A model generated the notes under the pieces. It had not been told where the DNA came from. It was given only the letters and a program-made list of their open reading frames with translations, and did no database searches. A DNA stretch of 64,000 nucleotides. It comes from DASPJQ01 sp035299065. GTDB lineage: Bacteria > Bacteroidota > Bacteroidia > Flavobacteriales_D > UBA2798. The DNA is taken from contig DATGXI010000066.1 of assembly GCA_035299065.1 (NCBI GenBank), forward strand, positions 1 through 64,000, written 5' to 3'. How positions within the stretch are numbered: the first letter of the stretch is position 1; every line of letters begins with the position of its first letter. Below are positions 40,125-48,950 of the stretch, piece after piece. The translations under genes were made by a program, and so were the position numbers.

Positions 40125-41033
40125 ATGGCTTCAAAGAAAAAGACAGTTAAAAAAGCAGCTAAGCCGGCAAAAAAAGCCGCAAAAAAGCCAGCTAAACCAG
40201 CTAAAAAGGCCGCAAAACCGGCAAAAAAGCCAGCTAAAAAAGTAGCAAAACCAGCTAAAAAAGCTGCAAAACCTGCCAAAAAAGCTGCAAAACCGGTTAA
40301 AAAAGCCGCAAAACCTGCTAAAAAACCAGTTGCCAAAAAACCGGTTAAAAAAGTAGTGGCCAAAAAACCTGCTAAACCCGTAAAACCAGCAAAGCCGGCA
40401 AAACCAGCTAAAGTTGAAAAACCCGTTAAAGCTGAAAAACCAGCAAAAGCGGTTGAGGTAAAAGTTCCAAAAGCTGAGCCTATTAAAGCGGCTAAGCCAG
40501 CAAAACCTGAGAAAAAATCTTCAAAACCTCAGTACGAAAGCATGATGCGTAAAACGGTTGACGTAAAAAGTTTGCCTAAACCGCCAGTGCCACAAGGTAA
40601 ACCAACTGTGTTTTATTCAAATCAAAAAGCATTGGATCATACCAAAGCCGGTAAGATTGATGAGCGCACGCGTTACAACGATGAGGAATTAAAAGAATTC
40701 AAAGAAATCATTCTTTCAAAATTGGCCGAGGCACGTAAGGACCTTGACATGTTACGCAGTTCCTTGACACATACCAGTGACAATGGTACCGATGACACAT
40801 CGCCAACCTTCAAAATGATGGAAGACGGTAGTGAAACATTGAGCCGTGAGGAAACTGCACAGCTTGCAGGCCGCCAGGAAAAATTCATCCAGGCATTGGA
40901 AGCAGCATTGATTCGTATTGAGAACAAAACCTACGGTGTTTGCCGTGTAACAGGTCGTTTGATCAATAAGGAGCGTTTAAAATTGGTGCCTCACACAACG
41001 TTGAGCATTGAAGCAAAAAATATGCAGAACTAG
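40125..41033 (+). CDS. DksA/TraR-family protein with long Lys/Ala/Pro histone-like tail
   Basis: 302 residues. The first 145 are almost only Lys, Ala, Pro and Val in repeats of the KKAAKPAKKA type, like histone H1 tails. The remainder is a DksA/TraR domain: coiled-coil helices (ELKEFKEIILSKLAEARKDL), LAGRQEKFIQALEAALIRIE, then YGVCRVTGRLINKERL. The zinc finger is degenerate, with a single Cys left, as usual in this phylum's version. GGAGG lies 10 bases before ATG 40125. It should bind RNA polymerase; the tail may bind DNA or RNA. Confidence 0.9.
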   Translation: MASKKKTVKKAAKPAKKAAKKPAKPAKKAAKPAKKPAKKVAKPAKKAAKPAKKAAKPVKKAAKPAKKPVAKKPVKKVVAKKPAKPVKPAKPAKPAKVEKPVKAEKPAKAVEVKVPKAEPIKAAKPAKPEKKSSKPQYESMMRKTVDVKSLPKPPVPQGKPTVFYSNQKALDHTKAGKIDERTRYNDEELKEFKEIILSKLAEARKDLDMLRSSLTHTSDNGTDDTSPTFKMMEDGSETLSREETAQLAGRQEKFIQALEAALIRIENKTYGVCRVTGRLINKERLKLVPHTTLSIEAKNMQN

Positions 41034-41056
41034 TTTAGTGCTGTTTATATAAGACG

Positions 41057-41087
41057 GGCCCTGGTAAATACCAGGGCTTTTCTTTTT
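41057..41087 (+). terminator. Intrinsic terminator after the DksA gene
   Basis: GCCCTGG-TAAATA-CCAGGGC followed by TTTTCTTTTTC, 24 bases after the stop. Confidence 0.88.
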
Positions 41088-41089
41088 CT

Positions 41090-41316
41090 ATAGATGTGAG
41101 TAGTTAGATATGAGTATTGAGAAACGGACCCCCTTAGCGCTAAGGGCAAATTGTAAAGGGTACGAGGAACTTAGACAGTCATTTTTAAATCCGTTTTTTA
41201 ACTGCGCTTTGGAAAACTGCCCCAATGAACCATGTTTCGAAAAGGATAAAAGCCCTGTCTTCAATGGTTCCGTATCTCACATCTCACTACTCACATCTCA
41301 CTACTCCTCTAAAAAA
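41090..41316. repeat. MITE-like segment with inverted terminal repeats
   Basis: AGATGTGAGTAGTTAGATAT at the left end matches the complement of the TCTCACTACTCACATCTCAC-rich right end (about 41276-41313). In between lie a perfect 16-bp palindrome, CCCTTAGCGCTAAGGG, and an 80-codon frame (41110-41352) without recognisable homology. The layout recalls a non-autonomous repeat element, but only one copy is in the window. Confidence 0.45.
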
Positions 41317-41363
41317 TTCCTAAAATCACCAATAATCCCGTACAATCCTTAATTTAGCACACC

Positions 41364-41990
41364 ATGCGTGCAGCGCTCATAACCATATTCAGCGTTTTAC
41401 TGATTGATCAAATCGTAAAAATATACATCAAAACACATTTTTATTTAGGTGAGAGTTACGAGGTTTTTTCCTGGTTCAACATTCATTTTATTGAAAATCC
41501 CGGCATGGCTTTCGGTACCGAAATTGGTGGCGCAGGCAGTTCCTGGGGAAAGCTGGCCCTAAGTATTTTTCGCCTGGTTGCCATTGTTGGAATAGCCTGG
41601 TACATGCGCAAGCTCATTCGTGAAAAAGCACAAACACTGCTTATAGTTTGCATTGGGTTAATATTTGCAGGCGCATTCGGTAACATGATTGACAGTATGT
41701 TTTACGGTTTGTTTTTTGGTGAAAGCTATGAATTACAAATTGCGCAATTCATGCCAAAAGAGGGTGGGTATGCACCGTTTTTATTCGGAAACGTGGTTGA
41801 CATGGTTTCTTTCTCCTTTTTCCCTCCCATATTCAACATTGCTGACAGTTCAATCAGCATTGGTGTTGCCATTCTTGTTCTTAAACAAAAATCATTTTTC
41901 GGTAAAAAGAAGGAAATGCCACCAGCTGCTGAAAATGCTGATATACCGCCTACCGATTCAAGCCAGTCAGCAGGTGATATAGTTTCGTAA
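41364..41990 (+). CDS. lspA: Lipoprotein signal peptidase
   Basis: 208 residues, slightly long for LspA because of a polar C-terminal tail. It removes signal peptides from prolipoproteins in the inner membrane. Four membrane helices are visible, with IENPGMAFG, the first catalytic Asp in GNMIDSMFYG near 109, NVVDM, and the second in FNIADSSIS near 157. A long insert (GESYELQIAQFMPKEGGYAP) separates helices 3 and 4, as in other Bacteroidota LspA. Several lipoproteins in this window would be substrates. Confidence 0.95.
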   Translation: MRAALITIFSVLLIDQIVKIYIKTHFYLGESYEVFSWFNIHFIENPGMAFGTEIGGAGSSWGKLALSIFRLVAIVGIAWYMRKLIREKAQTLLIVCIGLIFAGAFGNMIDSMFYGLFFGESYELQIAQFMPKEGGYAPFLFGNVVDMVSFSFFPPIFNIADSSISIGVAILVLKQKSFFGKKKEMPPAAENADIPPTDSSQSAGDIVS

Positions 41991-42038
41991 ATACGATTTC
42001 AATCAATACTATTACGTTTTTATTTTCGTTTTAAGTTT

Positions 42039-42764
42039 ATGTTAAGGCCATTATTACTCCTTTTTTTCATGATGCCTGGTTCAGTTTTTGGACAAGATAT
42101 CCTTGCAATAGGATTAGGAGCCGAATTAACAAAACAAGGTATTAATGATTCGGACTGTCCCAGTTGTTTGGTTTTTGAATACCCCGAAGCGTACACTGCT
42201 GTTAAAACGGATATAATTTATATTAAGAAGCATCTTATCTTGATGGGGGGTGTTAATGTTTCTGTGCAAAAATTAAATTCTCATCGCGTGCCTGATTTCC
42301 GCACCGCACCACCTATAGAATTTAGGCAATCCCCTTCAATAGCTATATCCTATGAAGAAAAGTATTTTGGATTAGGATTAAATTTAATGGCAGGGGTTAA
42401 TTTTGGAAAAAAAAGCAGATTTTACCTGGGACCCGGTTTTAGTTCAGTTATTGGCAGGTTGCTTAGCGCTAATAAGATTCAACATTACACATATTTTCAT
42501 TATGATTCTACTTCCAACAGCTTGGTAACTGATGCCAAAACCGAAGTGGTAACTAAGGGTGAAGGCACGAATCATGGAAGATTATTTTACAGAGATGTGC
42601 GAATACAAGCAGGTTTTGTGCAACCTATTTATAAAAACTTTATAACTCAATTTAATTTTTTTTATGCGCCTTTGGAATATGCGCGCTGGCGGTTTGGCAT
42701 GAGCTTTAGTGTTCTTTATAATTTTACAAGGGAACAAGCAGGTAAACATCCGTCAAGAGAATAA
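42039..42764 (+). CDS. Exported protein, probably outer-membrane beta-barrel
   Basis: 241 residues with a signal peptide (MLRPLLLLFFMMPGSVFGQ). The mature chain alternates hydrophobic and polar residues in the manner of small barrels (GLGLNLMAGVNFGKKSRFYL, RFGMSFSVLYNF). No family is recognised. It starts 48 bases after lspA and ends 15 before the glycosyltransferase gene. Confidence 0.55.
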   Translation: MLRPLLLLFFMMPGSVFGQDILAIGLGAELTKQGINDSDCPSCLVFEYPEAYTAVKTDIIYIKKHLILMGGVNVSVQKLNSHRVPDFRTAPPIEFRQSPSIAISYEEKYFGLGLNLMAGVNFGKKSRFYLGPGFSSVIGRLLSANKIQHYTYFHYDSTSNSLVTDAKTEVVTKGEGTNHGRLFYRDVRIQAGFVQPIYKNFITQFNFFYAPLEYARWRFGMSFSVLYNFTREQAGKHPSRE

Positions 42765-42779
42765 TTTTACCTTTGCACG

Positions 42780-44348
42780 ATGCAACTTCTTAACCAGTTA
42801 ACCATTTCACAACTTACTTGTTTTTGGACGGCATGGGTGTTTTTCATGTTTTCAATTATCTTTTTTCATTCTTATAAAGTTAAATTTGCTCTCTTATTCT
42901 TAGTCCTTGGTGCTTTTGTAGTAGGTTATTTCATGATCACCCTCGATCCGTTTTTAAACCTTTGGGACGAGCGCATACACGCACTGGTAGCCAAAAACAT
43001 GGGCAATAATTTTTTTAAACCAACACTTTACGCCAACCCACTGCTTGAATACAACTATCAAAACTGGACCCACAACCACATTTGGGTACATAAACAACCC
43101 TTGTACTTATGGCAAATGGCTGCCAGCATAAAAATTTTTGGCAACAACATCATTGGTGTGCGCATGCCATCGGTCATCATGCATGCCATAATTCCGTATT
43201 TTATTTACCGCATGGGTAAAATCACAACGAATGATGCAGTTGGATTTTACGGTGGTTTGTTTTTTGCCGTAGCCATGTTCCCGCTTGAATTGTGCAGTGG
43301 TTTTTATTCAACCGACCACAATGACATGGCCTTTTTATTTTACATAACCGCCAGTTTTTGGGCCTGGTTTGAATTCCAGGCATCGCCTAAAAAACGCTGG
43401 ATCATTTTAATTGGATTATTTTCAGGTTGCGCAATCCTGGTAAAATGGCTGGTTGGTCTTTTAATTTACGCCATATGGGGAATTACCGGTTTAATGGATC
43501 TGAAAAAAGCAAAATGGAATTTCATTGTGCTGTTGCCCATGGTGTATGCATTGCTGGTAACCGTCATTGTTGTTTTGCCCTGGCAGTTGTACATACGCGC
43601 AGCTTTTCCCATTGAAACCGCACATGAAATGCAGTATAACACCCGTCATTTTTTTGAACCTATTGAGGGGCATGACGGTGCGTGGTGGTACCATTTTGAT
43701 GTGTTGAAGGAAATATATGGATCAGGATTTCTTATGCCGTTTGTTCTCGTGATCTCATTAATTGCTTTACTTATACTTGTCAAACAAATAAAATACCGCA
43801 TAGCCATTGCTGGTTCCATAACCATTGTTTATGCGTTTTATTCATTGGCAGCAACCAAAATGGTATCCTTTGGTATTATTGTTTGTCCCTTTGTATTTAT
43901 GGGTTATGCCGCACTTGTTTACCAGGCAACGCGTTACCGCAATTTAATACCCAATAAAGCCATGCAGGTAGTGTTACTTTCGGTTTTGGTATTGTCACCC
44001 TGTTACGCCATTCTTGATTTAAACAAGATCAAGCACCACCACAGTGATATTTCACCAGCTGTAAAATGGCAACGCCAAATGCACGAAAAAGAAATGCAGC
44101 TTGTCAATCACCTTATAAAAAACGAGAACAAATATCCATCCAAACAAAAAGTGTTGTTCAACGTAACAGGTTATGTTAATTCGCATATACCCGTAATGTT
44201 TTATACCAACTATGTGGCGTATGATTTTGTACCAACAATCCAACAAATAAAACAGGTACGCAGCAAGGGGTATACAACATTTATAGTTGACAATGGTAAT
44301 TTGCCGGTTGAGGTAACCGATGCAGAAATGATTGTAATAAAACCTTAG
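42780..44348 (+). CDS. Glycosyltransferase family 39-like membrane protein
   Basis: 522 residues with ten or more membrane helices. After the first helices, LNLWDERIHALVAKNM carries the Asp-Glu typical of GT-C transferases of the ArnT/PMT type, followed by HKQPLYLWQMAASIKIFG and GVRMPSVIMH. Such enzymes move a sugar from a polyprenyl-phosphate donor to lipid A, glycan or protein at the outer face of the inner membrane. The acceptor here is unknown. Confidence 0.82.
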   Translation: MQLLNQLTISQLTCFWTAWVFFMFSIIFFHSYKVKFALLFLVLGAFVVGYFMITLDPFLNLWDERIHALVAKNMGNNFFKPTLYANPLLEYNYQNWTHNHIWVHKQPLYLWQMAASIKIFGNNIIGVRMPSVIMHAIIPYFIYRMGKITTNDAVGFYGGLFFAVAMFPLELCSGFYSTDHNDMAFLFYITASFWAWFEFQASPKKRWIILIGLFSGCAILVKWLVGLLIYAIWGITGLMDLKKAKWNFIVLLPMVYALLVTVIVVLPWQLYIRAAFPIETAHEMQYNTRHFFEPIEGHDGAWWYHFDVLKEIYGSGFLMPFVLVISLIALLILVKQIKYRIAIAGSITIVYAFYSLAATKMVSFGIIVCPFVFMGYAALVYQATRYRNLIPNKAMQVVLLSVLVLSPCYAILDLNKIKHHHSDISPAVKWQRQMHEKEMQLVNHLIKNENKYPSKQKVLFNVTGYVNSHIPVMFYTNYVAYDFVPTIQQIKQVRSKGYTTFIVDNGNLPVEVTDAEMIVIKP

Positions 44349-44390
44349 TGATTTTTTACGAATGCAATAAAATGCGTTTACCGCATTTCC

Positions 44391-44449
44391 AATCTTAAAT
44401 CTTAAATCTTAAATCTTAAATCTTAAATCTTAAATCTTAAATCTTAAAT
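44391..44449. repeat. Heptanucleotide tandem repeat (TCTTAAA)n
   Basis: About eight copies of TCTTAAA. The repeat runs into the stop codon of the amidohydrolase gene at 44437, so the last codons and the stop of that gene lie in its edge. Confidence 0.9.
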
Positions 44450-45456
44450 TCTTCCTTCTTCATCCCCAGCCATTCCAATGCCGATCCTGAAAGCAATATT
44501 TCTTTTTTCGCATCGTCATACGGCATGCTGTTTATGAGTTCGCCCGGTATTAATTCGCCTAATGGAAAGGGATAATCGGTTCCCATGCTTACACGGTTGG
44601 CGCCAATTAAATTCACTACGTATTCAAGCATAGGCGGATCATGCACCAGGGCATCAACCCAAAATTTACCAAGGTACTCGCGTGGTGAAACATTGTTGTC
44701 AATGGCGCATAAATCAGGACGTACATCAAACCCGTGTTGGATGCGGCCAATGGTTGCCGGAAAACTTCCACCACCGTGCGCAAACGAAACGCGTAATTTT
44801 GGCAAACGTTCAAACACACCGCCAAAAATCATGCTGCAAATAGCCAAACTTGACTCGGCAGGCATACCCACCAGCCAGGGTAACCAGTAACGCTGCATTT
44901 TGTCCTGCCCCATCATATCCCATGGATGCACAAATACACACATGTCCAATTTTTCACATGCTTCAAATATGGGAAACAAATTGGGGTGATCAAGGTTCCA
45001 GTTATTGATGTGTGAGCCTATTTGAATTCCTTTTAATCCAAGGCTTTTGCAGCGTTCCAATTCTTTAAGAGCTAAATCAGGTGCCTGCATGGGCAAGGTT
45101 CCCAGTCCTACAAAGCGTTTCGGGTAACGGTGCACCACTTCTGCAATATGGTCGTTCAGGTATTTTGAAGTTTCAAGTGCATGTTCGGCTTTTGCCCAGT
45201 AATAAAATAAAACCGGAACGGTTGAAATTACCTGCACATCAACGTGGTGATGATCGCATTCGCGCATACGTGTTTCTGGGCTCCAGCAATTGTCTTCAAT
45301 TTCGCGAAAAAATTTATTGTCAATCATCATGCGCGCACAACAGGGCTTGTGGTGTTCCAGTGAAACAAACCCGCCATAACCAAATTTATCGCGCCAGTTC
45401 GGAAAATTCTCAGGGAGAATATGGGTGTGAACGTCTATTGTAAAAATCTTACTCAT
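44437..45456 (-). CDS. 2-amino-3-carboxymuconate-6-semialdehyde decarboxylase-like amidohydrolase
   Basis: 339 residues. TIDVHTHILPENFPNW holds the HxH metal site of the amidohydrolase-2 family; VFVHPWDMMG, SFAHGGGSFP and GTDYPFPLGE carry the other His and Asp residues. The sequence matches ACMSD, which decarboxylates the ring-opened product of 3-hydroxyanthranilate. The next gene upstream on the same strand encodes the dioxygenase that makes this product, which supports the call. Confidence 0.9.
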   Translation of the reverse strand: MSKIFTIDVHTHILPENFPNWRDKFGYGGFVSLEHHKPCCARMMIDNKFFREIEDNCWSPETRMRECDHHHVDVQVISTVPVLFYYWAKAEHALETSKYLNDHIAEVVHRYPKRFVGLGTLPMQAPDLALKELERCKSLGLKGIQIGSHINNWNLDHPNLFPIFEACEKLDMCVFVHPWDMMGQDKMQRYWLPWLVGMPAESSLAICSMIFGGVFERLPKLRVSFAHGGGSFPATIGRIQHGFDVRPDLCAIDNNVSPREYLGKFWVDALVHDPPMLEYVVNLIGANRVSMGTDYPFPLGELIPGELINSMPYDDAKKEILLSGSALEWLGMKKEEFKI

Positions 45457-45521
45457 TTATTGTTGTATTTAACCACAGAGGGACCTGAGATAACCAGGGT
45501 TAGCAGAGAATTCCAAATCAA

Positions 45522-46046
45522 TCATACAAAACGTTCATCAATTTCCATGGTGTGGCCGCACTTTTTGCAGGTGCGGTTGTCAACACTTGAATAAAACTCA
45601 GTGAACGTTGGTAAAAAATCTTTTTCAATGCTGCGCATGTAAAAACGTTTGTCAAATAATTTATGGTTGCATTTGTCGCAAAACCATAATAGGCCATCAA
45701 GTTCTTCACTCTTGCGTTTGCGCTCAATTACCAATCCAACCGTATTGGCCGGGCGGTTGGGCGAATGCGGTATATTGGGTGGTAAAAGAAAAATTTCACC
45801 TTCTTTTATGTGTACGTCAACGGCTTTTCCATCCTCCTGTATGCGCACAATAATGTCGCCTTCCAGCTGGTAAAAAAACTCTTCACTTTCGTTGAGGTGA
45901 TAGTCCTTACGGGCATTTGGGCCACCAACAACCATGATAATAAATTCAGTGTCCTGGTAAATTACCTTGTTACCAATTGGTGGTTTAAGCAAATGGCGGT
46001 TTTCATCAATCCATTTTTTAAAATCGAACGGTCGTATAACTCCCAT
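45522..46046 (-). CDS. nbaC: 3-hydroxyanthranilate 3,4-dioxygenase
   Basis: 174 residues, a single cupin. The iron-binding residues are visible in GPNARKDYHLNESEEFFYQL and PPNIPHSPNRP. The C-terminus keeps two CxxC pairs (CDKCN and CKKCG) that form the rubredoxin-like site of the bacterial enzyme. It opens the ring of 3-hydroxyanthranilate with O2. ACMSD follows on the same strand. No kynureninase or kynurenine monooxygenase is in the window. Confidence 0.95.
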   Translation of the reverse strand: MGVIRPFDFKKWIDENRHLLKPPIGNKVIYQDTEFIIMVVGGPNARKDYHLNESEEFFYQLEGDIIVRIQEDGKAVDVHIKEGEIFLLPPNIPHSPNRPANTVGLVIERKRKSEELDGLLWFCDKCNHKLFDKRFYMRSIEKDFLPTFTEFYSSVDNRTCKKCGHTMEIDERFV

Positions 46047-46135
46047 ATTTTAACAATTGTATAGCATTAAAGATAGAAAATAAGTGAACACTTTAAGTAA
46101 AAAACATTAATTTAAGCATTCTAAATTATAGACCT

Positions 46136-46768
46136 ATGAAGACTTCCATATTGATCGCAATAGCCTGTTTCACAGCATTTGCATTTGCTGACAACACCGA
46201 AATTAAAACCATTGAACTGGGTGCAAAATGCCCCATGCCCGAGGTGAAAATGAAAGGCGTTGACGATTCAATGAAGTCGCTGAACGAGTTTAAATCAACC
46301 AACGGACTGCTGGTAGTGTTCAGTTGCAATACATGTCCGTTTGTAATTGGCAATGGCAGTGACAGTGAGGGTTGGGACGGGCGTTACAACAGTGTGTACG
46401 ATAAGGCAACAGCATCAAAAGTGGGAATGGTATTGGTTAATTCAAATCATGCCAAACGCGGTGGTGGCGATGGGTTGGCGGATATGAAGGAACGTGCAAA
46501 GGAAAAAGGATTTAAAATGCCGTATGTACTGGATGAAGAAAGTGCCCTGGCCAATGCGTTTGGAGCAAAAACAACACCGCACGTGTTTTTATTTGACAAA
46601 AACATGAAATTGGTTTACCGCGGTGCCATTGATGACAATGTAAAAAGCGCAAGCGCTGTAAAGGATAAATATTTGGAAATGGCGTTGGAGTCGGTTTCAA
46701 AAGGAAAAAAGATCAAAACAAAAGAAACAAAGCCGGTTGGGTGTAGCATTAAGCGGGTGGCAAAATAA
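46136..46768 (+). CDS. Exported thioredoxin-fold protein (AhpC/TSA-like)
   Basis: 210 residues with a signal peptide (MKTSILIAIACFTAFAFA). VVFSCNTCPFVIG carries two Cys in a CxxC-like site, and TTPHVFLFDKNMKLVYRGAI is the cis-Pro region of redoxin proteins. It likely acts as a periplasmic thiol protein. It is followed, seven bases on, by a GRAM-like protein. Confidence 0.8.
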   Translation: MKTSILIAIACFTAFAFADNTEIKTIELGAKCPMPEVKMKGVDDSMKSLNEFKSTNGLLVVFSCNTCPFVIGNGSDSEGWDGRYNSVYDKATASKVGMVLVNSNHAKRGGGDGLADMKERAKEKGFKMPYVLDEESALANAFGAKTTPHVFLFDKNMKLVYRGAIDDNVKSASAVKDKYLEMALESVSKGKKIKTKETKPVGCSIKRVAK

Positions 46769-46774
46769 TTCATT

Positions 46775-47332
46775 ATGAAACCGTCATATAAAACAGGTCT
46801 TTTTTTTGGTCTTGCCATCGCAAGTTTCATGATGGTGAATGACCTTTTAAGTGCTGATGAGCTTGATTCAAAAACCATGACAAAAATTTTTGTTGGGGGA
46901 ATTTTGGCAGGAACAATTTCAGGCCTGTTATTTGGATTTATCATGACAAATTTCGCAATCTGGACTGCCCCTGGCATTGATGCAGCTTTTAAACAATTGC
47001 TGGAACCGGGTGAAGAACTTGTTTTTCATACACCAGCTAACCACAAAAAAGGTGTTGAAGCTGTTGGAGGAAAATTATTTTTGACGAACAAACGTCTTAT
47101 TTTTGCTTCGCATAAAATCAATATTCAAAATCATTCAACGATTCTTAATCGCCATGAAATCATTTCTGTAGAAAAGTATAACCACACATTTGGAATTGTA
47201 AAAAATGGCTTGAAAATAAAAAAGCAAATAGGCGAAGAGAACTTTATCGTAGCTAAGGTGGATGAGTGGATTAATCACCTTGCTTTTGCCGGGCCTATAG
47301 AAATGTTGAATAAGGATGTTTTGGATAAATAG
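46775..47332 (+). CDS. Membrane protein with GRAM/PH-like domain
   Basis: 185 residues. Two N-terminal membrane helices (TGLFFGLAIASFMMV and GGILAGTISGLLFGFIM) are followed by a small domain with GGKLFLTNKRLIFASHK, the characteristic GRAM/bacterial-PH strand pair. Such domains bind membranes or lipids; no specific role is known. Confidence 0.68.
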   Translation: MKPSYKTGLFFGLAIASFMMVNDLLSADELDSKTMTKIFVGGILAGTISGLLFGFIMTNFAIWTAPGIDAAFKQLLEPGEELVFHTPANHKKGVEAVGGKLFLTNKRLIFASHKINIQNHSTILNRHEIISVEKYNHTFGIVKNGLKIKKQIGEENFIVAKVDEWINHLAFAGPIEMLNKDVLDK

Positions 47333-47343
47333 ACCTAAGAATC

Positions 47344-48195
47344 TTGAAAACAAAATTTATTTTAGTAATTGGGTTTTTTATCTCCTTCAGTAGTGCAATT
47401 GCTCAATACGATGAGGTATTCAATTACCTTAAGCCAATGGATTCTTTCCAGGGCGAAAAAAATCTGCCTGCCGATGAAAAACGAAAATTGTTGTTCAAAG
47501 CTTTGCAAGATGTAGGCTGGGATTCTGATACCATGCCAATGGGTGAAAACATTGCCTATTACGAAGAAATGCTTACTTCAGGTGATTCAATGTATTTAGG
47601 CATGACACCACTTGATAGTTTAATTCATGTTGTAGATTTGAACGGAGACAACAAACAAGACATCGTTTTTCACGTCTTTAATTGGGGATTTGGTTTATAC
47701 ACGGGTGTTTTTATGAACCAGGGTAAAAAATTCACCAACTTCGATTTTCCGGCAACACTTTTTACAGGTACTACATGGGATAAAAATAAGTTGACCGGAG
47801 CTATGATGATGGAAATTGGGTGTTATATGTGTTTTAAGCAATTGAAAGTATGTTCCGTGAAGGAAGAAAAGGTTAATGTTATTCGCAATTATAATATTTA
47901 TCCTTACGCCTGGGATCGCCTGGAGCTTGGAAAAAAGGGGACATACATAAAATGCAATTCTAAAAAGATTAGTTTATTGAAACATGATGTAGGTCCAAAT
48001 GCAAACAACTTCCGTGGTGAGGAAGCAGATGAAGCAACCAATAAGACCAGAAATAAAATCACAATGAAGGAAGACGGCTATTACCTTGTTGAAACCTATG
48101 AAAATTATAAATTCATCATCTTTCGGGGAACGAGTGAAAATGATGACAAGACCTGTGATGAGAATTATTATTGTGGGTGGACGAAAGACCTCTAA
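47344..48195 (+). CDS. Exported protein of unknown function
   Basis: 283 residues from a TTG start with a clear signal peptide (KFILVIGFFISFSSAIAQ). No in-frame ATG fits the signal, so TTG is the likely start. The motif VVDLNGDNKQDIVFHVF resembles an FG-GAP/VCBS calcium-binding loop. A cluster of four Cys around CYMCFKQLKVC may bind metal or form disulfides. Family not recognised. Confidence 0.6.
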   Translation: MKTKFILVIGFFISFSSAIAQYDEVFNYLKPMDSFQGEKNLPADEKRKLLFKALQDVGWDSDTMPMGENIAYYEEMLTSGDSMYLGMTPLDSLIHVVDLNGDNKQDIVFHVFNWGFGLYTGVFMNQGKKFTNFDFPATLFTGTTWDKNKLTGAMMMEIGCYMCFKQLKVCSVKEEKVNVIRNYNIYPYAWDRLELGKKGTYIKCNSKKISLLKHDVGPNANNFRGEEADEATNKTRNKITMKEDGYYLVETYENYKFIIFRGTSENDDKTCDENYYCGWTKDL

Positions 48196-48211
48196 AGGAA
48201 TTTTAAATAAT

Positions 48212-48300
48212 GAGATTTCAAATATAGAAATGTATTGAAATGGCTATTCAACATTCTGATTTTCAATATATAATTCAAATATCTCGCTATTTGAAATCTC
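48212..48300. repeat. 13-bp inverted repeat
   Basis: GAGATTTCAAATA and TATTTGAAATCTC are perfect complements 63 bases apart, filling much of the gap between two hypothetical genes. It may be a repeat-element end pair or a large stem. Confidence 0.7.
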
Positions 48301-48360
48301 AATATTTGAAACGTACCGTTACTTTTCAATCATTCCTGAGTTACACCTGAAAACCTGCCT

Positions 48361-48906
48361 ATGACTCAACGTTTACACTATTATCCGGGCTTTAAATCAC
48401 AGTTTGCAATTCCCGGCATAGCCTTGCTTGGTTTAGCCATAGCCTTGTGTTACACCCAACATGTTTGGTGGTTGAGTTTTCCCTGCTTTGTGGTTGCAGC
48501 CGTGCTCATACTTGCACCCGATGGAACCGAGATTGATTACAACGCACGAAAGCTAAAACACTACACCGATTTTTTTGTCTTCAAAAAGCAATCCGAAACA
48601 AACCTTGAAGGATTTGAAATGGTGAGTATTGTTTTTGAACGCAAGGTGAGCAAGGGCCTCTCGGCTTTTATGAGCAGTGGCGCTTCCTCCATGTACGGCT
48701 CGCGCGAAAAAATCACCCAACAAATTTGTTTTGAAATGTATTTGTACGGGTTTACGCGTGAAAAATTATTTTTAGGTGAGTTTGAAACGCATGCACAGGC
48801 ACGAAAAGTAGCAGAACGAATGAAAGCCAGCATGGACCTGAAAGTGGAAGATACCATTTTGAAAACAATTGCGCTGTATAGGAGGAAACCACACTTGAGG
48901 AAATAG
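48361..48906 (+). CDS. Membrane protein of unknown function
   Basis: 181 residues. Two adjacent membrane helices (FAIPGIALLGLAIALCY and WWLSFPCFVVAAVLILA) near the N-terminus, then a cytoplasmic domain of about 120 residues with LFLGEFETHAQARKVAERM. It resembles small bacterial PH-like or EbsA-like membrane proteins in layout only. Family not recognised. Confidence 0.6.
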   Translation: MTQRLHYYPGFKSQFAIPGIALLGLAIALCYTQHVWWLSFPCFVVAAVLILAPDGTEIDYNARKLKHYTDFFVFKKQSETNLEGFEMVSIVFERKVSKGLSAFMSSGASSMYGSREKITQQICFEMYLYGFTREKLFLGEFETHAQARKVAERMKASMDLKVEDTILKTIALYRRKPHLRK

Positions 48907-48950
48907 GAAATCGATTCTCAATTATCTTATAACGTCAGGTTCATTTATGT

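Noticed and set aside
40103..40363. 86-codon minus-strand frame rich in Ala, Gly and Phe
   Set aside because: It is the complement of the Lys/Ala/Pro repeats of the DksA gene; repeats of this kind create open antisense frames.
41110..41352. 80-codon frame before lspA as a real gene
   Set aside because: It lies within a segment flanked by inverted repeats and has no recognisable family or ribosome binding site; annotated as part of the repeat instead.
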